From NCBI RefSeq assembly GCF_023856365.1, contig NC_064538.1:10200435-10264434 (forward strand): a DNA stretch of 64,000 bases, written 5' to 3'. Made by a program: the position numbers and the translations under genes. Source of the DNA: Brienomyrus brachyistius (taxonomy: Eukaryota; Chordata; Actinopteri; Osteoglossiformes; Mormyridae). Positions within the stretch are counted from its first letter, which is position 1. Every line of letters begins with the position of its first letter. Below are positions 1 through 11,691 of this stretch, piece by piece. A model generated the notes under the pieces. That model saw only the letters and a list, made by a program, of their open reading frames with translations. It was not told where the DNA came from and did no database searches.

Positions 1-1920
1 AAGGTAATCTCCTAAGATAATTCAAATGATAACGTGCGCACATTTTCAAACCATTCAAGCAATGCTTTCCAGGCTTTTACCCACCAGCAAGAGTGTAAGA
101 ACAAGTTTCTCTCTGTATGTAAATGATCTCATTCCAAAGATTTACTTATCTGTCTGAATTGTGGCATATGCTAGTCACTCAGCCCACAGCCTATGAAGAT
201 TCCTGGATCATATTATTCCAGAGTATTATGTTACTGTGGAAACCTTTGTGAAGTATCACCTTAGACATATATGAAAACAAAACTGAAAGAATATTTAATA
301 TCCAAATTTGTATATTACAATTTCAATTTCCTGCAATATGCACCAGTCCCCCTCATGATCTAGACCACAATCAGCAGTTATAAAATGGGTGGATTATATT
401 ATTTGACCTGTCCTATTTTGGATTGGTGCCCCATCCTGGGTTACTAGGTTCTGATCCCACAACCCTGCATAGGACAAGCGGGTATACAAAATGGATGGAT
501 GGATGGATGGATCATTTGGCCCAGAAGCCCAAATTTACTCCTTCCATTAGTAATAATGTGGAAATGGATCATGTGAAATTTCTGTCTTGAGGGGAAAATG
601 ACAGATCTCTTCATGGTGCTTAGCTTTTTGTTGCTGATGGCAATTTGGCCCTCAGAGAAAAATATTTGGGGATCCCTGCTCTGTCGTAAAAATCTGGAAT
701 TGATAGGAATGAACTGGTTCACGCAGCTCTTGAATCTATGTCAGTGTATGAAAAGTAACATAGAATTAGCTAGTTATTGTCGTCATTTAATGAGTATGTC
801 GTGTTGGTCATTTAGCTGGATAAGTCATATGGATGGATTTTCGTACTGATGCTACATTGTGCCAAATTCACCATACAGATCTGTGTCTTTCACTGGGTAA
901 TCGTGACTACTGAGACCCAAAATGCAGAAACAATTTTGTGATTGCTCCAGGAATTCCTGTGATTGTAGTAATCTGTCCCCTGCTTTACAGAAAAGTAACA
1001 TGTACAGAAAGTAGGCCGTTCATCCACTTGAGATTATTCTTGGACATTTTTATAGGTCAAAGTCATTTTCTTCTAACCAGATCAAATAATTTATTTCAGT
1101 TAATTTTTATAATGGGGTCTTCCTAATAAGACTGCCCCTGGTCACTTAACGTATCATCCAGAAACAACAGCACCTTTAAGTCCGTAGGGAGATACTGATT
1201 TAACAGCATAGGAAGATATGGCAGATTCCTTTCAAGAATCAGTAATCCACTGGGTTGGCAACTTTGGTCAGCTAGCTGGCATGAGATTTTCAATTCGAAA
1301 CAAGTCTGCAAAGTCATGTACATGTATGTAACAGTTTTATTACCTTATAAACAGACGGTTTGCAAACTACGTCAACACTTTGGATGTAGCTTGTATTAGG
1401 TTTATATTGGAATAATATAGACATGCAGTGTATCTCAGCCATCTGCATGCTCTGACACAGCGGGAATATATCCGTGTAATCGTTTCCTGATTGCGATATG
1501 AAATGATATTCTCAAAAAACTTTTTTTTTTTTTTTATTAAGCGTTTACTTGAGAGTACTGATTCCATTTTTTTAATTAGTTATCAGTTATAACGGTGAAT
1601 TATGAGCACCCCATACATTTAACAATTTATTACATTTGCCTCCCCTCAATACATAAACGAATCTTCTAATGCAGTAGCATTTAATTTTGGTCTTGTTGGG
1701 GATGAAACATTTCTAGTGACTGTATCAAGGTAATTTACCCTGGGATACGGCGTGAAAATTGTACAACAGAGCTGGCCAGCGTCGAGTCTGTCTGTTTATT
1801 TGAAACAGGTATTAAATAGTATGGTATAGAACTGTGATTTATTTGATGTCCATTTGTAAATTGCAGCATTTTAGTTGTGTTCCCGTCTTAACAGTAAGAA
1901 TGTGATTTCTTTTCACAATC
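1..1920. other. Intergenic region upstream of srsf3
   Basis: AT-rich sequence with no coding exon I can recognise on either strand. Open frames here are short and resemble no known family. It holds a short SINE tail at 427-511 and a T-homopolymer near 1520. The srsf3 promoter starts at the right end. Confidence 0.6.
427..511 (+). repeat. SINE 3' tail fragment with GGATGG repeat
   Basis: The stretch from CCCCATCCTGGG through a GGACAAGCGG-like segment to a (GGAT)n tail matches the 3' end of the full-length element at 14028-14384. Only the tail is present, so this is a 5'-truncated copy. Confidence 0.75.
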
Positions 1921-2040
1921 CGGAACTCCACGGATACATTTCCCGTCGTGGCAGAGCGCGCCGGTGACGTCAGAGGCAGAGCGTGCAGCGGCATCTCCTC
2001 TTGGTATAAAGCTGGTGTCCGGCATCGCGCCATTTTGCGT
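1921..2040 (+). promoter_or_regulatory. srsf3: srsf3 core promoter (CRE + TATA)
   Basis: A perfect palindromic CRE (TGACGTCA) lies at 1965-1972 and a TATAAA box at 2005-2010, within locally GC-rich DNA. A GCCATTTTG segment follows about 20 bp after the TATA box and resembles a YY1/initiator-type start. Spacing suggests transcription begins near 2035. The assignment rests on position upstream of the srsf3 exons; no transcript evidence is available. Confidence 0.6.
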
Positions 2041-2115
2041 TTCCAAGAGAAGACCGAAGGAGGCGGTGACGAGGCAAGGACGTGTTTTCGCTATTACGCG
2101 AATAAAATCTTTAAG
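2035..2115 (+). other. srsf3: srsf3 non-coding exon 1 (predicted)
   Basis: A 5' leader starts about 25-30 bp after the TATA box and ends at the donor TTTAAG|GTATTC (exon end 2115). It is followed by an intron of about 1 kb to the exon carrying the start codon (3162-3202, acceptor CTCTTGCAG). The 5' end is estimated from the TATA position. Confidence 0.55.
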
Positions 2116-3195
2116 GTATTCCTAAATTTATTACCCATTAGGCAGGGCTCTATTTATATAATCAGGAGTACATACGCATTTTTTTGGTTTTAAGTTGATA
2201 TATTTATAGGGATGGGAATCGGACAAACGCGTTGAGATCGGCAGCCGTTCTTTCCACATGCTGTCCATGACGGGAATATTAATATTTAATCAAAATGCAT
2301 TTGGACTTGATATATATCGCTAGTATTTTCACGTAAGCCCCAAACATTTATGTGGAATTCTGGATTGCGTCGCTTAGAAATGGCGGTAGCTCACTCGCCG
2401 CACATCGTTCTCATTCGCATGGTTTCGCCATTTTGAATTTCCACGATGGCTGCTAAGTGAGGCTTTATCTCGGTGGACGTTTTGATCCAGGCTCTTTCAA
2501 TAGAGCGGATGTAGCTGAAATTGTAATCAATCAGTTGCATGTAAACATCTTGTGTTCGCAAATCACCCTTTTTTATAATCTGCACGGATGCAAGCAGGAA
2601 ATCTGTGTGAAGGCCTCGATCGGTTTTCTTAAAGGTTTGTAGAGGCAGGTACAACATTATCATGGATTAGGCATTCATCTGTTTAAGGGAGGGCTCTCAT
2701 AACTAATTGTACATTTCCATCCCGTAAAGTTTCGTGCTTCATCGCGTTTTCCACATACGCGATGTTTACTAAGCATGTTAGGTCCCCATTCTCCTAAATT
2801 TAGCTGCACGCATGCGTAGGTCACAGATCTTAGTACGGTTGCATATTATTATCACCGAGCCTATCCTCACAAGTCACGTTGTTTTCCTGCCCGAATTTAC
2901 TAATTAGATCAACATTAGTAATGGACTGCTGGGCCTAAAACGGTTTTAACCAGGTTAGGTGTTTAAAAACAGTGTTCCATGTGACATGTCTAGTTGCTTT
3001 AATCCTACCGGACTGAATCATCGCTCCTTAAATGATAAACTACGTGGTTGTGCAGCTGGTATGGTCTGGATTGTTCAGAATCCTTGACCATTCTCTACTA
3101 AGTGTGTTTTGTATGTTGAAACATGTGATGAATCAGAATGTTTTCTCTTTCCCTCTTGCAGTTGGTCCAAATTCAAAACATTGTTGACAGTTCAA

Positions 3196-6062
3196 ATGGG
3201 AGGTAATTGTCATCTTAATTGTTTTCCGACAATAATAACAATAATAATTGATACTTTATTGGTCCCAGTGGGGAAATTCTCTAAATGCTCTAACTGTAAC
3301 GTATTACGATTAACTTCCACTTGCCTGTGTTGCTCTGCCCTCCAGATCCCAGTGTGCACAGAGACTGCCCTCTTGACTGCAAAGTCTATGTAGGCAATTT
3401 GGGCAGTAGCGGTAACAAGACTGAACTGGAGCGTTCATTTGGGTACTACGGCCCCTTGCGCAGTGTATGGGTTGCCAGGAACCCCCCTGGTTTTGCCTTT
3501 GTTGAGTTTGAGGACCCCCGTGATGCAACAGATGCTGTCCGTGAACTCAATGGAAGGTATGGAGTAATCGCATATTGCTGCTTGTGGTGTCGGTCAAGGT
3601 TTAGTAGCTCAAGCTTGGGTGTTTTCAAGTGCATTTGAATGGTTTGCTGCTTCCAAAGGTTGCATTGTTGTGCAGCATAGGTTTTCGGTAAATGTAAGAC
3701 CTGTGCTTTGTTGGCTGTTGTCTTAATCTCAGGACGCTCTGTGGGTGCCGTGTCCGGGTGGAACTGTCCACTGGGGAGAAACGCTCTTGGAACAGGGGGC
3801 CGCCCCCTTCATGGAGCCGCCGTCCTCGGGATGACTACCGTCGGCGCAGCCCCCCCGCACGCCGGAGGTAATCCCGCCCTTGTCACTTCCACTTGTAAGA
3901 TCTTTTAAGAAGTGCGTTTGAAATCTTGTCCTTGTTAGTCACTTTCCCTGGCAGTTTAAAAAGCTGGAGTTGCGTGATCACATTTCCTGTTAAGCCACAG
4001 GCCTGGTTTTTACTGAATCCGCAGAATATTTTGGGAAGTGAAGTACAGATGCAGAATAGTGCTGGTTTTATTGCATTTATGATGTGTAGTTTTGCTGACT
4101 GTCAGCTAGCAAATTTGTGGCATTGCACATACACCAGATGAGGTGCTTTTTTTTTTGTTTTGGATTAGCGCTTTTACTCCCTTCCCTCATTATAAAAGCA
4201 GCAGGTTAGAGCTGTTGCTAACTGTACTGCAGGATACACTGCAGCCCTCAACTAATGAATCAAAACTTGTGGTCATTTGGTATGTTGCTAGTTTGCGTTT
4301 CTTGGAGCCTAGATTTATTGATTTGGGGCAGATTCTTTCAGAATGTGCACTGGATGTCTTGTTAGCCTTTGTTTCATTATGAAGTTTGCTTTTTAATCTA
4401 TATTAATAAAAACGAACCCCGTTGCAGAGTCATCACCATGCCTCTTCTCAGCACCCTCTGAGTTGGTCAACTAGTCCTCTTTCAGCATCATGTGACCAGC
4501 GTGCCCCATCAACTTGGCTGGTGTCATGTCACATGACCCAGGCCTGGCCAGTCGTCAGGTTGCACCGCCCATTGGTTCCTGACCGTGCTGTTCTCAGCGT
4601 CCTCTCCAACCTTAAATCGGCAGCAGCCTACCTCATATTTCCGACCAGTCAGCTATTTACTTTCCCAATGTCAACACAACCTACAAGCAGCAGCCCTCGG
4701 CTAACCAATAAAAGCAGGAAAAATCCGCAGCCAGCCCCCAACAGCCAACCATCTAAACACCTTGCAACATCTGGCAAATCCTTTCAGCATACTCTGCCTT
4801 CCCGGCCTCCAGTCTGCTTTTCCTTCGCCATTTCTAGCTTGTTGAGAACCAGAAAAACTAGTAAGTTTTCCCTGCTTCATACAGTTTACTCCTGGTTCAT
4901 TTTAAAAGCTGCTTCATGAGGTTAACCGATTTTACTTAAACCATCGAAGGTGTGTCAGTTTAAAGGTGAACAGGTCCCGTTATAGGATATGACATTCAAG
5001 TCGGTTGAAAAGATCATTGTAGGTATATCATTGGAGAGCTGTCACCTTTAAACTCCTAGAACAGAAATGGATGAAAAATTAATGTTCTTTGCCCAATAAA
5101 ATGTCTGGGCCATGGTTTAGTATGACAGGACCTGGATATGTGTAGTGGTGTGTGAGCCTGGTCCTCAGTAGCACCAGTCACCTCGGTAGTGTGTGCCTGC
5201 ATTTGCATTTTTATTAAATGCGTGCAGTTCCAATATAATTCCGTCTCCTCCCCCAGTGCAGCAGTTGAGTCCAGGCTTCCTCTTGCCTTGGCATGTTCTT
5301 GTCCTTGCATTGTCTCACTACAGAGACGTGCAACACCTCTGTCCAAGTGTGGGCTTGAGCTTCTCCCACCATCTGCCTCCTAAGGGGATGCTAGGGACCC
5401 TCCCCAGGTGATGGGGAGGGGAAAGCGATAGCTCCTTTGGGGTGTCTGCAGAAGTAGCACTTGCCTTTCAGAATCTTCCCTTAGTTTTCAGTGATTTTTC
5501 TGACATTCTCTCTCTCTCTCTCCATCCACTGTTCTCCCTGCACCCAGATCTCCACGTAGGAGGAGCGGCAGCCGCAGTCGCAGCCGGTAATTTATGCTCT
5601 GTTCCCATTGGCTTAGCTATGAGAATTTGAATCTGCCTTTAAATATAACTTGCTTGGTGGGATTTGCACCTCCATTAAGGCATTTTGGATTTGTTTTAGA
5701 TCTCTCTCCAGAGACAGGAGGAGGGATAGATCCTTCTCTCGTGACAGGAACCATAAGCCGTCGCGTTCATTCTCCAGATCTCGCAGGTAATGGTTTGCTC
5801 CTTTTGGTTCTGTCCATTTAGCAGTGATGTGTTGTGAATTAAGCGGTCTTGTTATGCTTTTTCTGTTAGATTTTAGCTGGCTGTAAGCTAATCCAGCCAT
5901 ACCACCGCAGTTTTGATCTCATGAACGATAGGCCTTAAATGTGGCATGTCTGTTGTGGTGCATGTAAACTGCTAATCGGTGTTTAAGCGGTGAACTAATC
6001 TTTCCACTTTTTTTTGTGTTCTTAGTCGTTCCAGGTCTAATGACAGAGTACGAAGAACCTGA
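3196..6062 (+). CDS. srsf3: Serine/arginine-rich splicing factor 3 (SRp20)
   Basis: Six coding exons join in frame: 3196-3202, 3346-3556, 3733-3867, 5548-5586, 5700-5786, 6026-6062 (516 nt, 171 aa). The N-terminal RRM (about residues 10-85) contains RNP2 KVYVGNLG and RNP1 GFAFVEFE, and the C-terminal RS domain ends [11 protein letters not shown]. These match vertebrate SRSF3, a nuclear SR protein that binds pyrimidine-rich RNA motifs and controls constitutive and alternative splicing and mRNA export. The start MGDPSV is encoded across the first junction (ATG GGA G|AT CCC), a fish-like extension before the HRDCPLDC start region of mammals. Length is close to the 164 aa of human. Skipping the cassette exon at 4428-4860 yields this protein. 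cdkn1a and rab44 follow in the same order as in human. Confidence 0.96.
3227..3285 (+). repeat. Possible LINE 3'-tail fragment in srsf3 intron 2
   Basis: An (AAT)n-like run is followed by a segment of the form TACTTTATTGGTCCC...GGGGAAATTC. This resembles the common 3' tail of fish non-LTR elements. It is short, so the family is unassigned. Confidence 0.35.
4428..4860 (+). promoter_or_regulatory. srsf3: srsf3 poison cassette exon (NMD switch)
   Basis: A 433-nt exon is bounded by acceptor CCGTTGCAG and donor AAACTA|GTAAGT. Spliced after the exon ending at 3867, it reads [11 protein letters not shown] and then TGA at 4459-4461. Inclusion therefore introduces a premature stop far upstream of later junctions and should trigger nonsense-mediated decay. 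Its start, with CATGCCTCTTCTCAGCACC, matches what I recall of the ultraconserved SRSF3 exon in mammals, which SRSF3 uses to autoregulate. Long conserved-looking sequence continues through the exon even though it is non-coding after the stop. Confidence 0.9.
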
Positions 6063-8560
6063 AAGCGTCGTCTGAACTTGCTTGATCATACTTTAAGATT
6101 TATATGGACTATGAGCTCTATAATGTCCCTTTTCAGCAGCTTTTCCTGTGTTGTGCAAGGCGACCAATTCCAACAGTGTATGCGAGTTTGTGATATGCCG
6201 ACGATTTGTACAAATGTGTTCAGTTCTTGTAAAGTCCGATGAGCACTGTGCCCTCACCAAGCCTATCTGGACATTGGGCTCTTAAGTACCTGAGGGAGGG
6301 TGATACTGTTGGCATGTTTGGAGTGCCATGTGTGCTGTGATGCTCCCTTTTTTATTTTGTTTTCCCTTTTCCACCTGTCTTTTGAATTAAATTTGTTTGT
6401 AGAAATCTGGTGTGTTTCTGAGGGTGCAGCATTTCCCTTTACGAAGTGTGGGTGTGTTTTTGATGAAATGTACAGGTGCATCAAGGTGTATTTCATGCTC
6501 CCCAGCTTTTATGTGCTGCTGACCTGTCGCAGTAATGTATCTCTGCCAAGTTTTATGGCTCCGTTAGCTGGATGATTGGTTCAGGGATGGCAGTGGGACA
6601 GCATTTCTAGGTAATGTACTGGGTGTTTCACTGTGAGACACGTGGCCAAATGAAGTTGCAAGTAATGTGCAGTTTGGGAAGCATTGCCTCTGGGCTTGTG
6701 GGCCTTACTCAAGGGTCCCACTGTAGTACTGTTTTCACAAATGGGAATTAACTGCAGGCAGAGTAAGTGGACAGCTTATCTTCCGGAATGATGCACAAAC
6801 TTCATCGCTAGATCATTCATAAAGTTGCATCTTCGCCGTCATTGATTTCACCCTTCCATAATATTTATTTGTATAACCCTTGGCAGTAACACCCCCCACA
6901 TTTTTCACTGTCTGCTAGTAGTTACTCACATCCTTCAGTTGCATTTCTTTCCAAGTTTTGAATGTTTGCTTGCATGGTGCCTTGCCAAACACCCTCCCCC
7001 ACATACACAAAACAAAACTTCTTTGCTCATTTCCTACACCACAGCTTTCAAGGAACCATCATTTCTATTAAGACCTTTTGAACGACTCAAAATTCGGAGA
7101 GTAGTTTTATTAATTGCATTAGTATTGTCCAAAGCACTCCTGCTTGCTGGGCCACAGGATAGTGCGAGCCAAGGTCAGCACAGTCCTGCCCCCCCCCCCC
7201 CCCACCTTATACTTCTGAGTGGCAGCCTCCCTGGCGCACAAATTAAAGTCAGGGCGCCCACTCGGTCAAGGTTAATTAGCTCTCACGGTCACATCATTTG
7301 TGTTACGTGCAAATGTCACAACCGGTTCTTTGTACGGGCTCCCTGTCTCGCCCCAGCAAGATTCTGGGTGACTGACAATGTCGTCCATGCTTAAAGACGA
7401 CGGGAATTGCAGGATTCCATCTCGTGATGACAGATTTCAATAGTGTTCGAAGTTATTCAAGCCGATTGAGATCGGGGCTCATTGCTGGCCAGTTTAAAAA
7501 GGGCAATTTTTCTATGCTCGCATCAGCGTTTCACCCTATATGGAATATGTATTTCTAATGCGGTTATTGATTACAGTTTTTAATTTTTATTCATGCACAA
7601 ATTGTAAACCATGGAAAGAGCTAGTTAAACCCTCGACGGAATTTATGCAAAAAACCCCATGATAATCGAGTCGACGAACTTTCCTGAATAAATCTAGAAA
7701 ATAGACACAATGAAATGGAAGATTTCCATCCCCCTTTCATATAAATTCCACGCATGCTACACCGAGCCTGCTTGGAATTCTGGGTCGGCGCCTCTAAATA
7801 GCCAATCCGTGTCCACTACGCGCCCGAACCCTCCTCCTCCTCTTAACCAACTCGCTCATTTCATCCAATCATATGCACCCCCCGCCCCCATATCCAATGT
7901 GAATTCGCACCACCCCTAACTGGAGAGCCAAACTCGGATTGTGAGTGGTCTTTGGCATTGTGTATCAATGACGTGTGTGATAGGTGCATAGTGACAGAAC
8001 TAAACCACAGATCAGCGTTTTCTTGCTGAAATTTAGCGATTGACGTAGTTGCTGGGTGTGGAGGGATTGTTTCTATAGCTACCAAGTACAAATCGGTGTG
8101 CCTACAGCACATAACCATCTCACAATTTGGCGCCGCATTGAGCACAGAAATGTGCGACGTCACAGTACTTGTCAGTTGGCAGTGCTGAGATCTTTATTTC
8201 ACACCAAAACATCAGACATTCCGGGTTCAGTAATGCTGTAAGTCGCTGTAGTGTATAAGATTGGCGTAAAAATGCCACCTGCGACCACGATAGCGAGAAT
8301 TACACGGAATGTATTTATGAGAAGAAATATATAAAACGTTCTACTTCAATAATTTGTGAATGAACACCATACACCGCTAATGATGATTTTTACAGCAGAG
8401 TAGGCCTACTTGGGGTGTGTGTGTGACTAATAATTAAATATTTGTTTAATAAATAATTCTGATACATTTTTATTTAATGTATCAATAAATTATACAAATT
8501 TCTAGGTGTTCTATATTTAACTTTCCCGGGTTCGGCGACTGCGGGAAAAACGTGGAAGAA
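6063..8560 (+). other. srsf3 3' UTR then intergenic DNA
   Basis: The srsf3 3' UTR follows the stop. An ATTAAA at 6386-6391 is the first plausible poly(A) signal, giving a UTR of about 340 nt. From roughly 6420 to 8560 there is no recognisable exon. A C-homopolymer lies at about 7190-7203. Confidence 0.5.
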
Positions 8561-8680
8561 AATTCACGTGTGTTTTTTGGGTCTCCAGCACTAGCATTTG
8601 CAGCTGAGACTCCGCCCGCTCACGAGCGGCGTGGCACCCCGCCCACCGACGTTATAATTCCTCGGCGCCGGCGAGCGTTC
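8560..8680 (+). promoter_or_regulatory. cdkn1a: Candidate cdkn1a upstream promoter
   Basis: A GC-rich island in AT-rich surroundings contains a CACGTG E-box at about 8564, two Sp1-type boxes (CCGCCC near 8612, CCCGCCC near 8637) and an AT-rich TATAATT about 30 bp before the presumed start. A consensus donor lies 0.2 kb downstream. It is 3 kb before the cdkn1a coding exon, and the link to that gene is by position only. Confidence 0.45.
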
Positions 8681-8895
8681 ATCATATTATTTCACCAAGG
8701 GCAGAAACTAGTCTTACATTGAGACTGGTCCTAATTGGTGCTATTGATTTCCACATATTACATATATATGGACGTTTTCTTTTAAGACATATTGCTATAT
8801 TTTTAAGTACAACATAATAATAGAAGACCCGGTCTTCTTTTCCAGCGATACTAATTCATCTATAACCATTCGAAGACTTCACTGGACCAGGGCAC
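8680..8895 (+). other. cdkn1a: Candidate cdkn1a non-coding exon 1
   Basis: The segment runs from the presumed start after the GC-rich promoter to the strong donor GGCAC|GTAAGT (exon end 8895). The next acceptor in register is at 11687, just before the cdkn1a start codon. Vertebrate CDKN1A genes typically have an untranslated first exon. No transcript evidence is available. Confidence 0.4.
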
Positions 8896-9954
8896 GTAAG
8901 TTTGCCGGTTAATTTTCTTTGAAACTTTTGAGCTTTGTATAATCTGGAAAGATGTTTTGTTCGTAGGCAGGTTTCCATGATTTGTTTTCTTATGTATGTT
9001 TATATAAATTTGTTTTTAAGGACCAGATGCTTTGCAATTCACTGCTCCTTATATTATACTTACAAGTTAGTACAAATAACTATGGACTGTTCATTATGAA
9101 TGGAATAGTCGTTTCTTGGCATGTTATTTGGCGTTAAAGCATTTTGTTTGTGTGCTTCTCTATCGGACACGAGCTCTGTATTCACATGCTCCGTTCGCGA
9201 TTACGTCACCGCATTTGTACCCGCCCCTACGCTTCAGCTTGTCTCATTGCCACGCCCGTTTAGTTTTTTTTACTTCATCGTTATTGAGATGGAGAATATT
9301 ATTTAACACCGTATATTATTTTCCTAAATGTGGTGGTTTAACTGATCCATATTTATTAATTCTACTGACTTTATTTGTTATATCTCGATACTAAACCACT
9401 GACTACTGATTATCTAATTAATAATAATTGTCTGGGACGAATAATGAATATGATATACTTAGACACGCTCACGAATGTCATCGCTATCCAGTTAGATACA
9501 ACATTCTGAGTACTGTACCCATTAACCGTAGATTTTTGTCGGCAAAATTCGACTCCTTTTATGGAGATATTGAAATATTTTATTTATCACTCATACTCTG
9601 CAACATTATTTTTACATCACCGACTGCCATTCAATTTGTCAGCTTTTACATTAAACTTGAAGTAGTTTATCCGGTCTTGCTGAATTACACGAATGTGCCG
9701 TAACTTTAACGTTGCGACCTGGGCTGTTTTCTGACATATTCTGAAACAATGTCCACAAAATGGAAATTAAACAATATGAATCTTAAAGTTTGAAAATATA
9801 CCTAGAATTTGAATATAGTCCTTTTACACCTCAATGTGAAAAATATGAAACATCTACATCGAATACTAGGCCTATAAAAGTGTTCTCTATACGATTGAGA
9901 TATTTTACTTTATGTTTTGCAAATATTGAAATGTCTATATAGGCATTGACATAG

Positions 9955-10262
9955 GTTGGAGTGGTGGCTCTGGGGCTTAGGATCTTGTGCCAGTACTCAG
10001 AAGGTTGCTGGTTCAAATCTTGTGAATATCTGGTGTGATTCTATCCCGTTGAACCCTTGAGCAAGGCCCTTAACCTGCAATTGATTCACCCTGGGTATGA
10101 TGTTAATCTACATCCTGCCCCCGGGAGAAACTCACACTTCCATTTGGACTAATGTGGTGCTGAGGTATCACCCACTGCACAGCTGCACTCAGGTGCTTAT
10201 TCCTGAGGTGGTTTGTCCAGTGGTGGGTGCAGCAACGCACTGTAATCAGTGCGCGACCCCTT
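9955..10262 (+). repeat. tRNA-derived SINE, second family
   Basis: A tRNA-like head is present with an A-box-like GTGGCTCTGGGGC and a B-box-like GGTTCAAATC. It is followed by a body with TTGAGCAAGGCCCTTAACC, a phrase typical of several teleost SINEs, and a short (TA)n at about 10262-10288. It differs from the element at 14028. Confidence 0.6.
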
Positions 10263-11055
10263 ACGTCTCTCCTATATATATATATATAGGAGTTACTAAC
10301 TGATACATTTAATTATATGTAAATGTTTTATGTTTTGAGGTAACCAGCGTTGTGAATTCCTAGTATATTTAGCAGTGGCATCTTGATATATAGAATTGTG
10401 TTACCATATTGAGGTAAAAACACCATAGGTCGATGGTCAGATGTACAGTGTTCAAATGAAAGTCTTGCTTAATTCAGTGAAAATGGACATGTTTTGGTTT
10501 TATAAGGAACATTATTACTTAATTTGTTTACAAATATACATACATATATATCACATAGTTTTAAATGAACATATACAATAGTATTAAGTAAAAAATTCAT
10601 ATAGTAATTGAAAGCCAAATTATAATTCTAACAGAGCTGTTCTGAATTAAAAAAAAAAAAACTTCATTGACAAGCAGTCCCACTGGGTGATTTTTAATTA
10701 GTTACACCTTTGCAATAACATGAAAAACCAAACATCCCTTTGGTAGCCAGGGACTACAATTACAATTAACAGCAAAATTGCAAGAACAGAACTGAATGAG
10801 TCAGTCAAAAAAAAACCGAGACTTAATAAAAAAGATATCTGTAGTAAGATAAGTGCAGATATTTTAAACTTCTGGTGAATGGACTTAATTTATTTAATAT
10901 ACAATATTATTAAATATGAAAGCAACAAATGTGCAAAATGTTTACATTCTAATTGAGGAAAAAAATGCACCACTAGTGGACGCTATAACATTACACCTAG
11001 TAGCTGTGTGTGCCGTATGAGTCAGTGAGGCTGTTCTCTACATATACTCTGTTAA

Positions 11056-11075
11056 GTACTTGCCCAGACATGTTC
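11056..11075 (+). promoter_or_regulatory. cdkn1a: Candidate p53 response element
   Basis: Two adjacent decamers with no spacer, GTACTTGCCC and AGACATGTTC, match RRRCWWGYYY at 19 of 20 positions; the only mismatch is T at position 2. The site is 0.6 kb upstream of the cdkn1a coding exon, the best-known transcriptional target of p53. It lies in the first intron if the upstream exon is real, otherwise in the proximal promoter. A further perfect half-site GGACATGTTT lies at 10485-10494. Confidence 0.6.
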
Positions 11076-11369
11076 AGATTGATTTTGGGCTGTGAATGTT
11101 ACATTTATTTCCAGCCGGGACTGCTGGACAGAGGGTCATTGGTTAGGACACAACTGAAACGACTTGGGAAAGTTTATTTGTGCAGTACATTTCATACAGG
11201 AAGCTAATTTAAAGTGCATGAACATAATAAATGCCGATCAATTTTAAATCAAATTGTATTTAATCAATTAATTAAAAAGAAATGAACTTTAAAGACATTG
11301 AAACGTGTGGTTGCTTATATAGTGTGGGCTATTTTCTGAGCTACACATTACACAATCTGAAACACTTTT

Positions 11370-11665
11370 ACTGAACTTGCCTGACGTTTTTTTGTCCTTG
11401 TTTTATAATTATATATTTAGCTACGATGTATTTTTCATACAATTAGGATATTTATTTGATATTTGTCTGACTCAACCGTCTAGTTTTTGTTGTGCTTTAT
11501 TTTTATTTTACTTTATTTTATTTATATTACTGCTGCTGTCTGTAGACTTTGCTATGTATTTATGTTAATTTATGTTCTTATTCTATTTTCTGTGGTGAAT
11601 GGAGGATGTGCAAAGTAAGAATTTCATTGTAGTGCGAAACTGTTTGTTTTATGACAATAAAATGC
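11370..11665 (+). repeat. LINE 3' tail next to the cdkn1a exon
   Basis: A T-rich segment ends in GTAAGAATTTCATTGTA and then TATGACAATAAAATG, the recurrent 3' tail of a teleost non-LTR retrotransposon. It stops about 22 bp before the cdkn1a acceptor at 11687. The 5' limit is uncertain. Confidence 0.55.
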
Positions 11666-11691
11666 TTGCTCTCTCATATTCGTGTAGATCC

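Noticed and set aside
4422..4919. 165-codon open frame at the srsf3 poison exon
   Set aside because: It starts before the acceptor and is out of frame with srsf3; the exon is a non-coding NMD switch.
10461..10494. Second full p53 site
   Set aside because: The two half-sites are separated by 14 bp and one has a mismatch; too loose to call as a full element.
11599..11691. N-terminal extension of p21 from ATG 11599
   Set aside because: The extension is LINE-tail sequence and a splice acceptor lies between it and MSSEKNF.
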